Part shown: positions 15,974-24,800 of the stretch, one piece after another
Numbering within the stretch: position 1 is the first letter of the stretch
How the letters are laid out: every line of letters starts with the position of its first letter
Source: CAZBSE01 sp964494385
Lineage (GTDB): Bacteria > Actinomycetota > Humimicrobiia > Humimicrobiales > Humimicrobiaceae
NCBI GenBank assembly: GCA_964494385.1
Contig: CAZBSE010000013.1
Coordinates: 1 to 49,331, forward strand
DNA length: 49,331 nucleotides
Direction: 5' to 3'
Notes under the pieces: generated by a model
Told to the model about the DNA's origin: nothing
The model's input: only the letters and a program-made list of their open reading frames with translations
Database searches by the model: none
Translations under genes and position numbers: made by a program

Positions 15974-17176
15974 CTATCTATCAGCATTCTTACTGTTTCT
16001 CAGGTTCTTTTCAATGAAAGGGAATAGAAAAAGTATAAGGATTGTAAATAGGATAAATATCATTTCATAATTTACCAGCTTCACAATTCCTATAATATCT
16101 GCGGCTTTTCCCAGAAAGATCATGGTAACAGCGGCAATTCCGGGGCTGAGCCCCAAAATCAGAGAAGAAGCCAGGCTTATATTTTCGGGCAGAAGGTCCT
16201 GCGTCATTCTTATGCATACGGGCTGGATTGAAATCAGAAAGAATCCCCCAGCAGCGAACAGGATTATGGACGGGAGCCCGGACGTTCTGAAAGTGAAGAA
16301 TAAAAGAGGCACTGCAATGGCAAAACCGCACTGGATGATCAGGCTGCCTTTTTTGAAGTGATCAAAGAGGAGTCCGGAAATAAGTCCCCCTGACCCGCCA
16401 AGTGCCCCGAAGAAGAATAAAATAACCCCCATATTTATAAGGGTTACACCGGCACCCGTGTAGTACAGGGGCATATAGGTTATAAGGGTGATCCATACAA
16501 TATATAAACAGTAGACTGAAAGCATGATTATAAACAGAAGGAATATCTTTGTTTTATTTATTTTCCTGATTCTTTTAAACAGGCCGGATTTATAAACGGT
16601 CCTATTTTTGTATTGTATATCAGGGAGTAATTTAAATAAGACAATTACCATAATTATTCCGGGAACCATGGCGATCGGGGTAAAGGCGGGATCGAGCTTT
16701 TCAATGATCAGTATTATAAGGAGTGCGCCGAGTGCGTTTCCGAAATTTCCTCCGAAGTTAATAATGGAACTCCCCAGCCCTTTTTTACTGCCGCCGAAAT
16801 GTCCGGCGATGGCGGCACTTGCGGGGTGGTATGCAGCAATACTTAAGTTCCCCAGAAACAGGAAGGCCAGTATAGAGTAATAATTGGGCAGTATTCCGAT
16901 TAAACTAAGAAAAATAGAAGTAAAGAGCGGACCGGCTATTATGTAATATTTTAATCCGTGGCGATCAGAAGCATAGCCGAAAATCGGGGAAAAGAGACTG
17001 TTAGCAATAACGCTGGTGGCAGTAAGCAGCCCCACCTTAAATAGTGAAAGATCAAACCTTAAACTGAGTACAGGTATGAGGCCTATTATGAAACTCTGAT
17101 ATATGTCGGTAACAAAGTGGCTGCCTGCCGAAAGAGAAATCTGCAGTTTATTGAACCGGCTGTTTATCTTATTCAT
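15974..17176 (-). CDS. MFS exporter, fosmidomycin-resistance (Fsr)-like (copy 1)
   Basis: A 400-residue, 12-helix major facilitator protein. The Fsr-type pattern includes the early helix DIYQSFIIGLIPVLS, the loop 2-3 motif FGYASDRHGLKYY, LGNLSIAAYHPASAA on helix 4 and a long loop after helix 6. Members export fosmidomycin or small organic compounds; the actual substrate is unknown. It is transcribed after a paralogous gene (17294-18475) with a 117-bp spacer that holds two perfect palindromes. Shine-Dalgarno is weak. Confidence 0.85.
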   Translation of the reverse strand: MNKINSRFNKLQISLSAGSHFVTDIYQSFIIGLIPVLSLRFDLSLFKVGLLTATSVIANSLFSPIFGYASDRHGLKYYIIAGPLFTSIFLSLIGILPNYYSILAFLFLGNLSIAAYHPASAAIAGHFGGSKKGLGSSIINFGGNFGNALGALLIILIIEKLDPAFTPIAMVPGIIMVIVLFKLLPDIQYKNRTVYKSGLFKRIRKINKTKIFLLFIIMLSVYCLYIVWITLITYMPLYYTGAGVTLINMGVILFFFGALGGSGGLISGLLFDHFKKGSLIIQCGFAIAVPLLFFTFRTSGLPSIILFAAGGFFLISIQPVCIRMTQDLLPENISLASSLILGLSPGIAAVTMIFLGKAADIIGIVKLVNYEMIFILFTILILFLFPFIEKNLRNSKNADR

Positions 17177-17214
17177 TTTCTTTTTACTAACATATTTTTT
17201 ATAAAGTATTTATC

Positions 17215-17251
17215 CTGTTTTAAAAACAGCGGAAACTTTAAATCCGGATTT
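17215..17251. repeat. Two perfect palindromes between the MFS genes
   Basis: CTGTTTT-A-AAAACAG (17215-17229) and AAATCCGGATTT (17240-17251) lie close together upstream of the 17176 start. They may be operator half-sites or mRNA hairpins; neither is followed by a T run, so a terminator is unlikely. Confidence 0.45.
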
Positions 17252-17293
17252 TTAACTTTAATTTAATACTGATCCGGACAAGATTCCAAACTA

Positions 17294-18475
17294 CTACCTG
17301 TATCTTGACATTACATACGGGAATAATAACAGTAGCATAGATGCCAGTGCCGGTATTATTAGAACATAGTTTATGGTATTTATCATCCCAATATTATCTG
17401 CAATTTTCCCTACCAGAAGAACGGTAGCCGCAGCGGTTCCTCCGCTTACTCCCATGACTATGGAAGAAGCAAGACTTACATTACCGGGGAAGATGTCCTG
17501 CACCACCCTGATGCATAATGGAAGGGTTGAGGTTGCAAAAAGTCCTGCCAGTATGAATAAAGTTATGGATATATTCAGGGGTACCCTGAATATTAAATAA
17601 AAAAGAGGAACGGATATAATCAACCCGGCCTGGATTACGGCAGTTCTCTTTCTTATTTTATCAGAATAGTAGCCTAGAAAAAGTCCGCCGATGCCTCCTA
17701 TTAAAATATAGGCCATAATTATGTATCCGAAATTTATAAGCTTTACTCCCTGATCCGTAAAATATAGTGGCATAAAGGTAAACATGGAAAGAACGGTCAG
17801 ATCTCTGGAGTAAGAGGCAAATGCTATAAGCGAAAGCAAAACAAGTTTTGTTTTTTTAAGTCTTTTTAATTTTTTAATAAAATCCGCACCGGTGTTTTTT
17901 GTTCCGGACTGGAAAACCGATGGGGGAAACTTTAAAATTACCAGTGCCAGGATAATTCCCGGAATGGCAGCTAGGGGTGTAAACTTAAGGCCGATTTTGT
18001 CTACGATAAAAATAACAAATAATGAGCCCATTGAAAAACCTATGGATCCCCCCAGGGATATAATCGAATTTGTAAATCCTTTTCTGCTTCCACCCGCATG
18101 GCTGGCCGTGGCCGCAGTAGGCGGGTGGATGGCGGCAACACCCAGATTCCCCAAAAACAAGAAAGCCAGGACATACCAGTAACCTGGTACCAATCCCATA
18201 ATACTTATAAATACAGAGGCAAACAGCGGCCCGGCAATCAGGAAATATCTTATGCCGTATTTATCCGAAAGATATCCGAATACTGGCTGGGTGAGACTAT
18301 TGGAAATGAAATTCATCGAAATCAGGACGCTTACCAGAAAAAGTGAAAGTTCCAGTTTATCCGCCAGTATAGGGATAAGCCCCACTATGAAACTGGCATA
18401 AGTGTCAGTAATCATATGAGTGCTAAAACTTAAAAGAATCCTGGTCCTATTCAGTTTTCTATTGGAATCGGTCAT
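17294..18475 (-). CDS. MFS exporter, fosmidomycin-resistance (Fsr)-like (copy 2)
   Basis: A 393-residue, 12-helix MFS protein paralogous to the gene downstream: shared features are IT/VTD-Y-SFI-GLIPI, FGYLSDKYGIRYFLIAGPLF, FLFLGNLGVAAIHPPTAA and LPLCIRVVQDIFP near the C-terminus. It probably exports a small organic compound. It starts without a Shine-Dalgarno and is preceded by a promoter (18522-18549) with a perfect palindrome abutting its -35 box, which suggests regulation by a local or distant repressor. The pair arose by tandem duplication. Confidence 0.85.
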   Translation of the reverse strand: MTDSNRKLNRTRILLSFSTHMITDTYASFIVGLIPILADKLELSLFLVSVLISMNFISNSLTQPVFGYLSDKYGIRYFLIAGPLFASVFISIMGLVPGYWYVLAFLFLGNLGVAAIHPPTAATASHAGGSRKGFTNSIISLGGSIGFSMGSLFVIFIVDKIGLKFTPLAAIPGIILALVILKFPPSVFQSGTKNTGADFIKKLKRLKKTKLVLLSLIAFASYSRDLTVLSMFTFMPLYFTDQGVKLINFGYIIMAYILIGGIGGLFLGYYSDKIRKRTAVIQAGLIISVPLFYLIFRVPLNISITLFILAGLFATSTLPLCIRVVQDIFPGNVSLASSIVMGVSGGTAAATVLLVGKIADNIGMINTINYVLIIPALASMLLLLFPYVMSRYR

Positions 18476-18521
18476 TTGAATGGCTTTGATAATTTTTTAT
18501 CGATTAAATACCTGAATAAAA

Positions 18522-18549
18522 ATTCTACTATTTTAAAATAAATGTTCAA
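18522..18549 (-). promoter_or_regulatory. Promoter of the MFS gene pair
   Basis: Minus-strand TTGAAC (18544-18549) and TAGAAT (18522-18527) are spaced by 16 bp. Transcription would start about 40 bp upstream of the ATG at 18475. Confidence 0.5.
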
Positions 18550-18570
18550 CAGTTATTTGGGAAATAACTG
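18550..18570. promoter_or_regulatory. Operator-like perfect palindrome
   Basis: CAGTTATTT, a GGG centre, and the exact complement AAATAACTG form 9-bp arms directly next to the -35 box of the MFS promoter. It lies between the divergent MFS pair and the SRP RNA gene. A transcription factor dimer (TetR or MarR size) could bind here; no regulator gene is adjacent. Confidence 0.5.
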
Positions 18571-18618
18571 CGCACAATAACCGGTTTTATTTTTTCAATT
18601 ATTTTTATATAATCAGAT

Positions 18619-18860
18619 TGGCCGTGCTAGGTGGGGAGCTAGCGGTGCCCTGTAACTCACAATCCGCTATAGTGAGACTGATCAGCAGATATGAGGTTTA
18701 TAGTAGTAAGATCAGCACTTATATAAGTGGCGTTGAAGGTCGGGTCTTGTGCGGCGGAGGGTTACAAACCCCGTCAGATCCGAGAGGAAGCAGCGGTAAG
18801 TAATATTCTCCGGGTGCCACAAGCAAGCCTGGCTGGAGTTAACTGTATAAGTTGCACTTG
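18619..18860 (+). ncRNA. ffs: Large bacterial SRP RNA (scRNA type with Alu domain)
   Basis: The 5' end GTGCTAGGTGGGGAGCTAGC, followed by GGTGCCCTGTAAC and CAATCCGC, is the Alu domain of the long Bacillus-type SRP RNA. The S domain follows with TCGGGTCTTGTGCGG, GTCAGATCCGAGAGGAAGC and AGCGGTAAG. The helix 8 tetraloop reads GAGA, closed by C-G, in place of the usual GGAA. TATAAT at 18608-18613 is a likely -10 box. This RNA with Ffh delivers nascent membrane proteins to the translocon; the Alu domain slows elongation. Ends are approximate. An apparent reading frame through it is not a gene. It precedes dnaX, a common arrangement. Confidence 0.93.
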
Positions 18861-18920
18861 TTATTATAAATCAAGATCTGGGGCACGGTCATTTATTATT
18901 AATTAAGCATTTGTAATTTT

Positions 18921-20687
18921 ATGAGCTATATTTCATTTTATAGGAAGTGGAGGCCGCAGAATTTTGAAGATATAATCGGCCAGGAATATAATATAAAAAC
19001 CATAAAAAATGCCATATCAGGTAACCGGCTGTCGCATTGCTACATATTCTGCGGTCCCAGGGGGACCGGCAAGACATCAACCGCAAGAATACTGGCAAAG
19101 GCCATAAATTGCACCAAAGGCATTACACCTGTTCCATGCAATAAATGTGAAAGCTGCGTAGGCATATCCAACGGCTCCAACGTGGATGTGATAGAAATTG
19201 ATGCTGCTTCAAACAGGGGAATAAATGAAATAAGGGAACTCAGAGAAAAAGTAAAATATCTGCCTGCTGCGCTCAGGAAAAAAGTTTATATTATTGATGA
19301 GATACATATGCTGACCATAGAAGCTTTTAATGCACTGCTTAAGGTTCTGGAAGAACCGCCGGAACATGTTATATTTATAATGGCTACTACCGAACCCAAT
19401 AAAGTAATACCCACTATAATGTCCAGATGCCAGAGGTTTGATTTTTTCCCGATACCAATGGATAAAATAAAAAAGAGACTTTTAAAAATTGCTAAAAGCG
19501 AAAAAATAGAAATAAGTGATGCAGCCCTCAGCCTGATTTCAAAATATGCGGACGGCAGTTTAAGAGACGCCGATGGTATACTTGAGCAGCTGGCAGCATT
19601 TGGTGATAATAAAATTGAAGCTAAGGATATTTCTTCACTGCTGGGGGCCGTAGATTTGGATTTGCTTTTTCAAATGACTGATATTTTAATTAAAAAAGAT
19701 CTAAGCTCAGGGATTTTTTTGACAAATAAGATTATTGAAAGCAACCAGAATCTTAAAATGTTTGTATCGGAATTCATTGACCACCTTTATGATCTGTATA
19801 CAATTAAAAACTTTGAAAAACCTTTTGAAATCGTAAATGTCAGTGATGATTTTAAGGATAAGCTTGTGTCACAGGCAGGGGAGCTTCAAAAAGAAGAACT
19901 GGAATTTTATATTGAGCTGTTTACGGACCTGCTTAAACAGGTAAGATGGGGCGAGAGTTCAAAAGTATTTTTTAAATCGGCAGTAATAAAAGCCATTAAT
20001 TTTATTATTCAGGACGAAAAAGAAATTACAAAAAGAACCAGCCTGCTGGAAACCAGGATAGAATATCTTAAGGAAGAAATAAATAAAATCAATTTAAGTC
20101 ATAGCAAAGATGAAGCCTTTCCCGGGCATACTGCAGGCGCTGCTGCTAATGATTATAGCGATGAAAATGATGATTTTGATATCATTAACAGCGAAGAAAT
20201 TGATAAAATGGTAAGCGGAGTGGAACTTTCCGGCGGGAGTGCCAGAAGTAAAAAAAAGGCTGCGGAAATTGACTTGATTCAGAGCAATATGGATAAAATC
20301 TGTAAGGTTCTAAAAGATAAAAAAATTTCAGTTTATGCCATGTTCAAAGAAGCTGTACCTGATAGGATAGAAAACGGCATTATTTATTTCAGTATGGATG
20401 AAAAAAGAAAATGGCACAAGGATCATCTGAATAAAAGCAGTAATATTGATTTGATATCCGGTGTGATAAAAGAAGTTACCGGCGCAGATTTTAAGATTAA
20501 ATTTGAAATTGGGGAGAAAATGAAAAACACTGCAGCTGAAGGCGTCCCAGAAGGCAAAACGGGTAAAACAGCGCTAAATCCAGGCGGCAGTAAAAATGTA
20601 GATGCAGGGAATAAGAAAAAAGAAGACGGCAGCGCCGGAAAAGATGTATTTAATTATTTTGAAAAAAAATTTGATATAAAGGAGTAG
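18921..20687 (+). CDS. dnaX: DNA polymerase III tau (and gamma) subunit
   Basis: A 588-residue clamp-loader ATPase. Walker A is GPRGTGKT (45-52), the zinc module uses Cys64, Cys73, Cys76 and Cys79, Walker B is IIDEIHML, and the SRC motif reads SRCQRFDF. Domain III and a charged tail with a C-terminal tau-like domain follow. It loads the beta clamp and couples the polymerases. After residue 443 the mRNA has an eight-A run with a Shine-Dalgarno-like GGGAG ten nucleotides upstream, and the -1 frame stops after four extra codons, so a gamma product of about 450 residues is likely. There is no Shine-Dalgarno at the ATG. ybaB and recR follow, the usual recombination/replication cluster. Confidence 0.95.
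   Translation: MSYISFYRKWRPQNFEDIIGQEYNIKTIKNAISGNRLSHCYIFCGPRGTGKTSTARILAKAINCTKGITPVPCNKCESCVGISNGSNVDVIEIDAASNRGINEIRELREKVKYLPAALRKKVYIIDEIHMLTIEAFNALLKVLEEPPEHVIFIMATTEPNKVIPTIMSRCQRFDFFPIPMDKIKKRLLKIAKSEKIEISDAALSLISKYADGSLRDADGILEQLAAFGDNKIEAKDISSLLGAVDLDLLFQMTDILIKKDLSSGIFLTNKIIESNQNLKMFVSEFIDHLYDLYTIKNFEKPFEIVNVSDDFKDKLVSQAGELQKEELEFYIELFTDLLKQVRWGESSKVFFKSAVIKAINFIIQDEKEITKRTSLLETRIEYLKEEINKINLSHSKDEAFPGHTAGAAANDYSDENDDFDIINSEEIDKMVSGVELSGGSARSKKKAAEIDLIQSNMDKICKVLKDKKISVYAMFKEAVPDRIENGIIYFSMDEKRKWHKDHLNKSSNIDLISGVIKEVTGADFKIKFEIGEKMKNTAAEGVPEGKTGKTALNPGGSKNVDAGNKKKEDGSAGKDVFNYFEKKFDIKE
20235..20272 (+). promoter_or_regulatory. Probable programmed -1 frameshift site in dnaX
   Basis: The elements are GGGAG (20235-20239), a 10-nt spacer, then eight A and two G (20250-20259) read as AAA-AAA-AAG in frame 0. 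Slipping back one base gives GGC-TGC-GGA-AAT-TGA, ending at 20272. The geometry matches the E. coli dnaX signal, whose Shine-Dalgarno-like stimulator also lies 10 nt upstream. I see no strong downstream stem-loop; transcriptional slippage on the A run, as in Thermus, is an alternative route to the same short product. Confidence 0.6.
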
Positions 20688-20690
20688 AAA

Positions 20691-21005
20691 TTGAGCTTTG
20701 ATTATGGAAATATGATGAAACAGGCAAAGATCATGCAGAAGAAATTGCTGGAAATCCAGCAGGAACTAAAAGAGCTGGAATTTGAGGCTTCTGCAGGAGG
20801 GGGTGCGGTAAAGGTAAAAGTGAATGGCAGCCAGGAGATTTTGGAGATAAAGATCAATAAAGATATGGTTGATGAGGGTGATATGGAAATGGTTGAGGAT
20901 ATGGTGATGGTTGCCGTAAATGATGCCTTGAAACAATCCAGGGATGAAGCCAAAAATAGGATGGCGGGCCTTACCGGGGGAATGAGTATACCCGGATTGT
21001 TCTAG
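20691..21005 (+). CDS. ybaB: YbaB/EbfC nucleoid-associated protein
   Basis: A 104-residue protein of the YbaB/EbfC family, dimeric DNA-binding proteins that bend DNA and sit between dnaX and recR in many bacteria. The N-terminal helix is KQAKIMQKKLLEIQQELKEL, then FEASAGGGAVKVKVNG and a central helix VAVNDALKQSRDEAKNRM, ending GGMSIPGLF. The start is TTG with AAAGGAG 6 bp before it, 3 bp after the dnaX stop, so the two are translationally close. Confidence 0.94.
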   Translation: MSFDYGNMMKQAKIMQKKLLEIQQELKELEFEASAGGGAVKVKVNGSQEILEIKINKDMVDEGDMEMVEDMVMVAVNDALKQSRDEAKNRMAGLTGGMSIPGLF

Positions 21006-21070
21006 AGCGGCAGGCAAGCGGCGGCAACTCAGGTCTATTTTTTTAATTATAACCTGGCTATGGATTATAA

Positions 21071-21670
21071 ATGGCTTTATATATAAAAAGTGTAGAAAAC
21101 TTAATAAGAGAATTCAGAAAACTTCCCGGGATAGGACCCAAGTCCGCTAAAAGGATTGTATTCTTTCTGCTCAAGCTCTCTCATGATGATATTGTCAAAT
21201 TTTCCAAGAGCCTTGTTGAAATGAAAGAAAAAGTCAAAGTCTGCAAATCCTGTTTTGGCCTGACCGAGGAAGAAATCTGCAATATATGTAAGGATCAAAC
21301 CAGAGACAGGAAAAAAATATGTATAGTGGAAGAAGTAAGCGATGTTATGATTATTGAAAAAACAGGTGAGTACAGGGGGCTGTATCATATTCTTGGAGGA
21401 TTGCTGTCTCCCATAGAGAATATAGGGCCAGCGGAAATAAAAGTGCCCAGACTTCTGGAGCGTATAAAGACCGAGGGCATAGAAGAAGTGATAATTGCAT
21501 TGAATCCCACTGTCGAAGGTGAAAGTACGGCCATGTATTTAAAGAAAGTAATAATTCCCTTAGGGGTAAAAATCACCAGGTTGGCAAGCGGACTCCCTGT
21601 AGGCGGTGATCTGGAGTATGCGGATGAGATAACCATAGGCAGGGCAATTTCTGACAGAAGGGAGCTTTAG
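21071..21670 (+). CDS. recR: Recombination protein RecR
   Basis: A 199-residue RecR. It contains the helix-hairpin-helix LPGIGPKSAKRIVFFLL (18-34), a zinc finger with Cys58, Cys61, Cys70 and Cys73, the Toprim segment ICIVEEVSDVMIIE (84-96) and GLYHILGGLLSPIENIGP. It acts with RecO/RecF to load RecA on gapped DNA. It is the third gene of the dnaX-ybaB-recR cluster, 65 bp after ybaB, with no clear Shine-Dalgarno. Confidence 0.96.
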   Translation: MALYIKSVENLIREFRKLPGIGPKSAKRIVFFLLKLSHDDIVKFSKSLVEMKEKVKVCKSCFGLTEEEICNICKDQTRDRKKICIVEEVSDVMIIEKTGEYRGLYHILGGLLSPIENIGPAEIKVPRLLERIKTEGIEEVIIALNPTVEGESTAMYLKKVIIPLGVKITRLASGLPVGGDLEYADEITIGRAISDRREL

Positions 21671-21711
21671 CTGCTTTTAATTTTAAGCACGCTTTGGCGC
21701 ACTCCGGTTTA

Positions 21712-21740
21712 TTAAAAAAACAAATTAAATGTGCTATAAT
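21712..21740 (+). promoter_or_regulatory. Extended -10 promoter for por
   Basis: TGCTATAAT is an extended -10 (hexamer 21735-21740) with a weak TTAAAA at -35 (21712-21717) and a 17-bp spacer. The leader would be about 85 nt. Confidence 0.5.
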
Positions 21741-21831
21741 GCAGTGATTTTATGTTTGGATTCTTACCCAGACACTGGAATGCTTATTAAAAAAATACTT
21801 GTGAATTTATGTATAAAGGAGTCAGTAAATC

Positions 21832-24800
21832 ATGAAAACCATGAAAACCATGGACGGGAATATGGCAGCGGCATATGTGGCTTACGCTTTTACAGAAGTT
21901 GCAGCTATTTATCCCATAACACCTTCTTCACCTATGGGAGAATATGTTGATGAGTGGGCTGCGCATGGCAAAAAAAATATGTTTGGACAGATAGTGAGTG
22001 TAAGCGAACTCCAATCCGAAGGGGGTGCATCAGGAGCAGTGCATGGTTCGCTGGCCTCAGGGGCCCTTACTTCGACTTTTACCGCATCTCAGGGACTTCT
22101 TCTGATGGTGCCCAATATGTATAAGATTTCAGGAGAACTTCTTCCGGGTGTGTTTCATGTAAGCGCCCGTACATTGGCGACACATGCCCTTTCAATATTT
22201 GGTGATCACTCGGATGTAATGGCAGTAAGACAGACAGGTTTTGGAATTCTGGCTTCCGGCTCAATACAGGAAATTATGGATATAGGAGGAGTGGCACATC
22301 TGGCTGCCATCAAATCCAGGGTACCTTTTCTGCATTTCTTTGATGGATTCAGAAGTTCTCATGAGATTCAAAAAATTGAAGTAATTGATTATAAAGATTT
22401 AAAAAAACTTATTGACGAAAAAGCCTTAAAGGAATTCAGGGGAAGGGCTTTGAGCCCGGAGCATCCGGTTACCAGGGGTACCGCACAGAATCCTGATATA
22501 TTTTTCCAGGCAAGAGAATCATCAAACAGGTTCTACCAGAAGGTTCCGGAGATAGTAGCGGATTACATGAAGGAGATAAGCAAATTAACCGGAAGGGATT
22601 ACAGACCCTTTAATTATATAGGAGCAAAGGATGCAGAGTATGTGATTGTGGCCATGGGTTCGGTCACGGAGACTATTGATGAGACTGTAGAATATTTAAA
22701 TAAACTGGGAGAAAAAGTAGGGGCAGTAAAAGTTCATATGTACAGACCCTTTTCTACCGAACTGTTCCTCAAATCGATACCGGAAACTGTAAAAAAGATC
22801 GCCGTACTTGACAGGACAAAGGAACCGGGAGCTACCGGTGAGCCTCTTTATCTTGATATCAGGGATACGTTTTTTGAAGCGGAAAAAAGGCCCGTTATCG
22901 TGGGGGGAAGATACGGTCTAAGTTCGAAGGACACCACCCCGAATCAGATAAAAGCTGTGTATGATAATTTAAAACTTTCTGTCCCTCGAAACGGGTTTAC
23001 GATAGGCATAAATGACGATGTTACCCATACCTCTCTTGAAATAAAGGACGAAATTGAAACCGCACCCGAGGGAACTATACGCTGCAAGTTCTGGGGTCTG
23101 GGCTCGGACGGCACGGTGGGAGCAAATAAAAATGCCATTAAAATAATCGGTGACAATACCGATCTTTATGCCCAGGGCTACTTTGCCTATGATTCCAAGA
23201 AATCAGGCGGCATTACCATATCCCATCTGAGGTTTGGCAAAAATCCCATAAAATCAACCTATCTGATAAGCGATGCTGATTTTGTGGCCTGTCACAACCA
23301 AGCTTATATAGGCCAGTACGATTTGCTGAAGGGACTGAAGCAGGGGGGGACTTTTGTTCTTAACTGCCAGTGGGATCAGAAGGAACTGGATGAAAAGCTT
23401 CCGGCAGATATGAAAAAATACATATCCGGCCATAATATTGATTTTTATATTATAGATGCTACTGACATAGCGGCAAAAATCGGGCTGGGCAGCAGGATAA
23501 ATATGATCATGCAGGCTGCTTTCTTTAAACTGGCAAAGGTTATACCCATAAATGATGCGGTAAAGTATATGAAAGAAGCCATAAAGAAGACCTATGGGAA
23601 AAAAGGTGAAAAGGTTGTCCAGATGAACTACAAAGCGGTTGATAAGGGCATTGAATCGATTAAAAAAATAAAGGTTCCTGGCGGGTGGAAGGACGCAGTT
23701 GATATTAAGAGCACGGTAGAGGCTCAGGAACCGGATTATATAAAAAATATTTTAAGGGTAATAAACAGGCAGGAAGGTGACAGCATACCGGTAAGCGCCT
23801 TCATAGGTGCAGAGGATGGAACATTCCCGCAGGGTACGGCAGCTTATGAGAAAAGGGGTGTGGCAATAAATGTCCCGGAATGGCAGAAGGATAATTGTAT
23901 ACAGTGTAATCAATGTTCGTATGTATGCCCCCATGCAGTAATAAGACCGGTACTGCTTACAGATAAGGAACTGAAGGGTTCCCCTGAAGGATTTGAGACC
24001 GTTAAAGCCAAGGGCAAGGGACTCGAGCAGTATGATTATAGAATACAGGTAAGTGTGCTGGATTGTACGGGATGCGGTAATTGTGCCAATGTATGCCCGG
24101 CAAAGGAGAAGGCACTGGTCATGAAACCGCTAAAATCACAGCAGACACAAATTGAGAATTGGAATTTTGCTTCAAAAGTTCCCGTGAAGGAAAATGTGAT
24201 GTCCGTTGATACAGTAAAGGGCAGTCAATTTAAAAAACCGCTGTTCGAATTTTCCGGCGCATGCGGAGGATGCGGTGAAACTCCATATGCCAAACTGGTG
24301 ACCCAATTGTTTGGTGACAGAATGCTGGTGGCCAATGCAACGGGATGCTCATCTATCTGGGGAGGTTCAGCTCCCTCGGCTCCTTATACCGTAAACGCCA
24401 AAGGAAAGGGACCGGCATGGGCCAATTCACTTTTTGAGGATAATGCAGAATACGGATACGGAATGGCTTTGGGAATAAAAAAGATGCGCAGTAAAATAGA
24501 GGAGTATATGGGGCAGTTATCCAAAATGAAGATTGATCCTGAAGCAAAGAAAGCTTTAAGTGAATGGGCTGCAGGGAAAGAAAATGAACAGGCAAGCAGG
24601 GAATCGTCTGCCAGGATATTAAAATTGCTAAAAAAAGGTTTCGGCAGCAAAGAAGCCGATAAACTTGCGGACAATATACTCAAGCTGAAGGATTATCTGA
24701 TTAAAAAATCAGTATGGGTGTTTGGCGGTGACGGCTGGGCCTACGATATAGGTTACGGCGGACTGGACCATGTCCTTGCATCGGGCGAGGATATAAATGT

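Noticed and set aside
18618..18803. Plus-strand reading frame of 61 codons
   Set aside because: It lies wholly in the SRP RNA gene, whose Alu and S domains are clear; no ribosome binding site.
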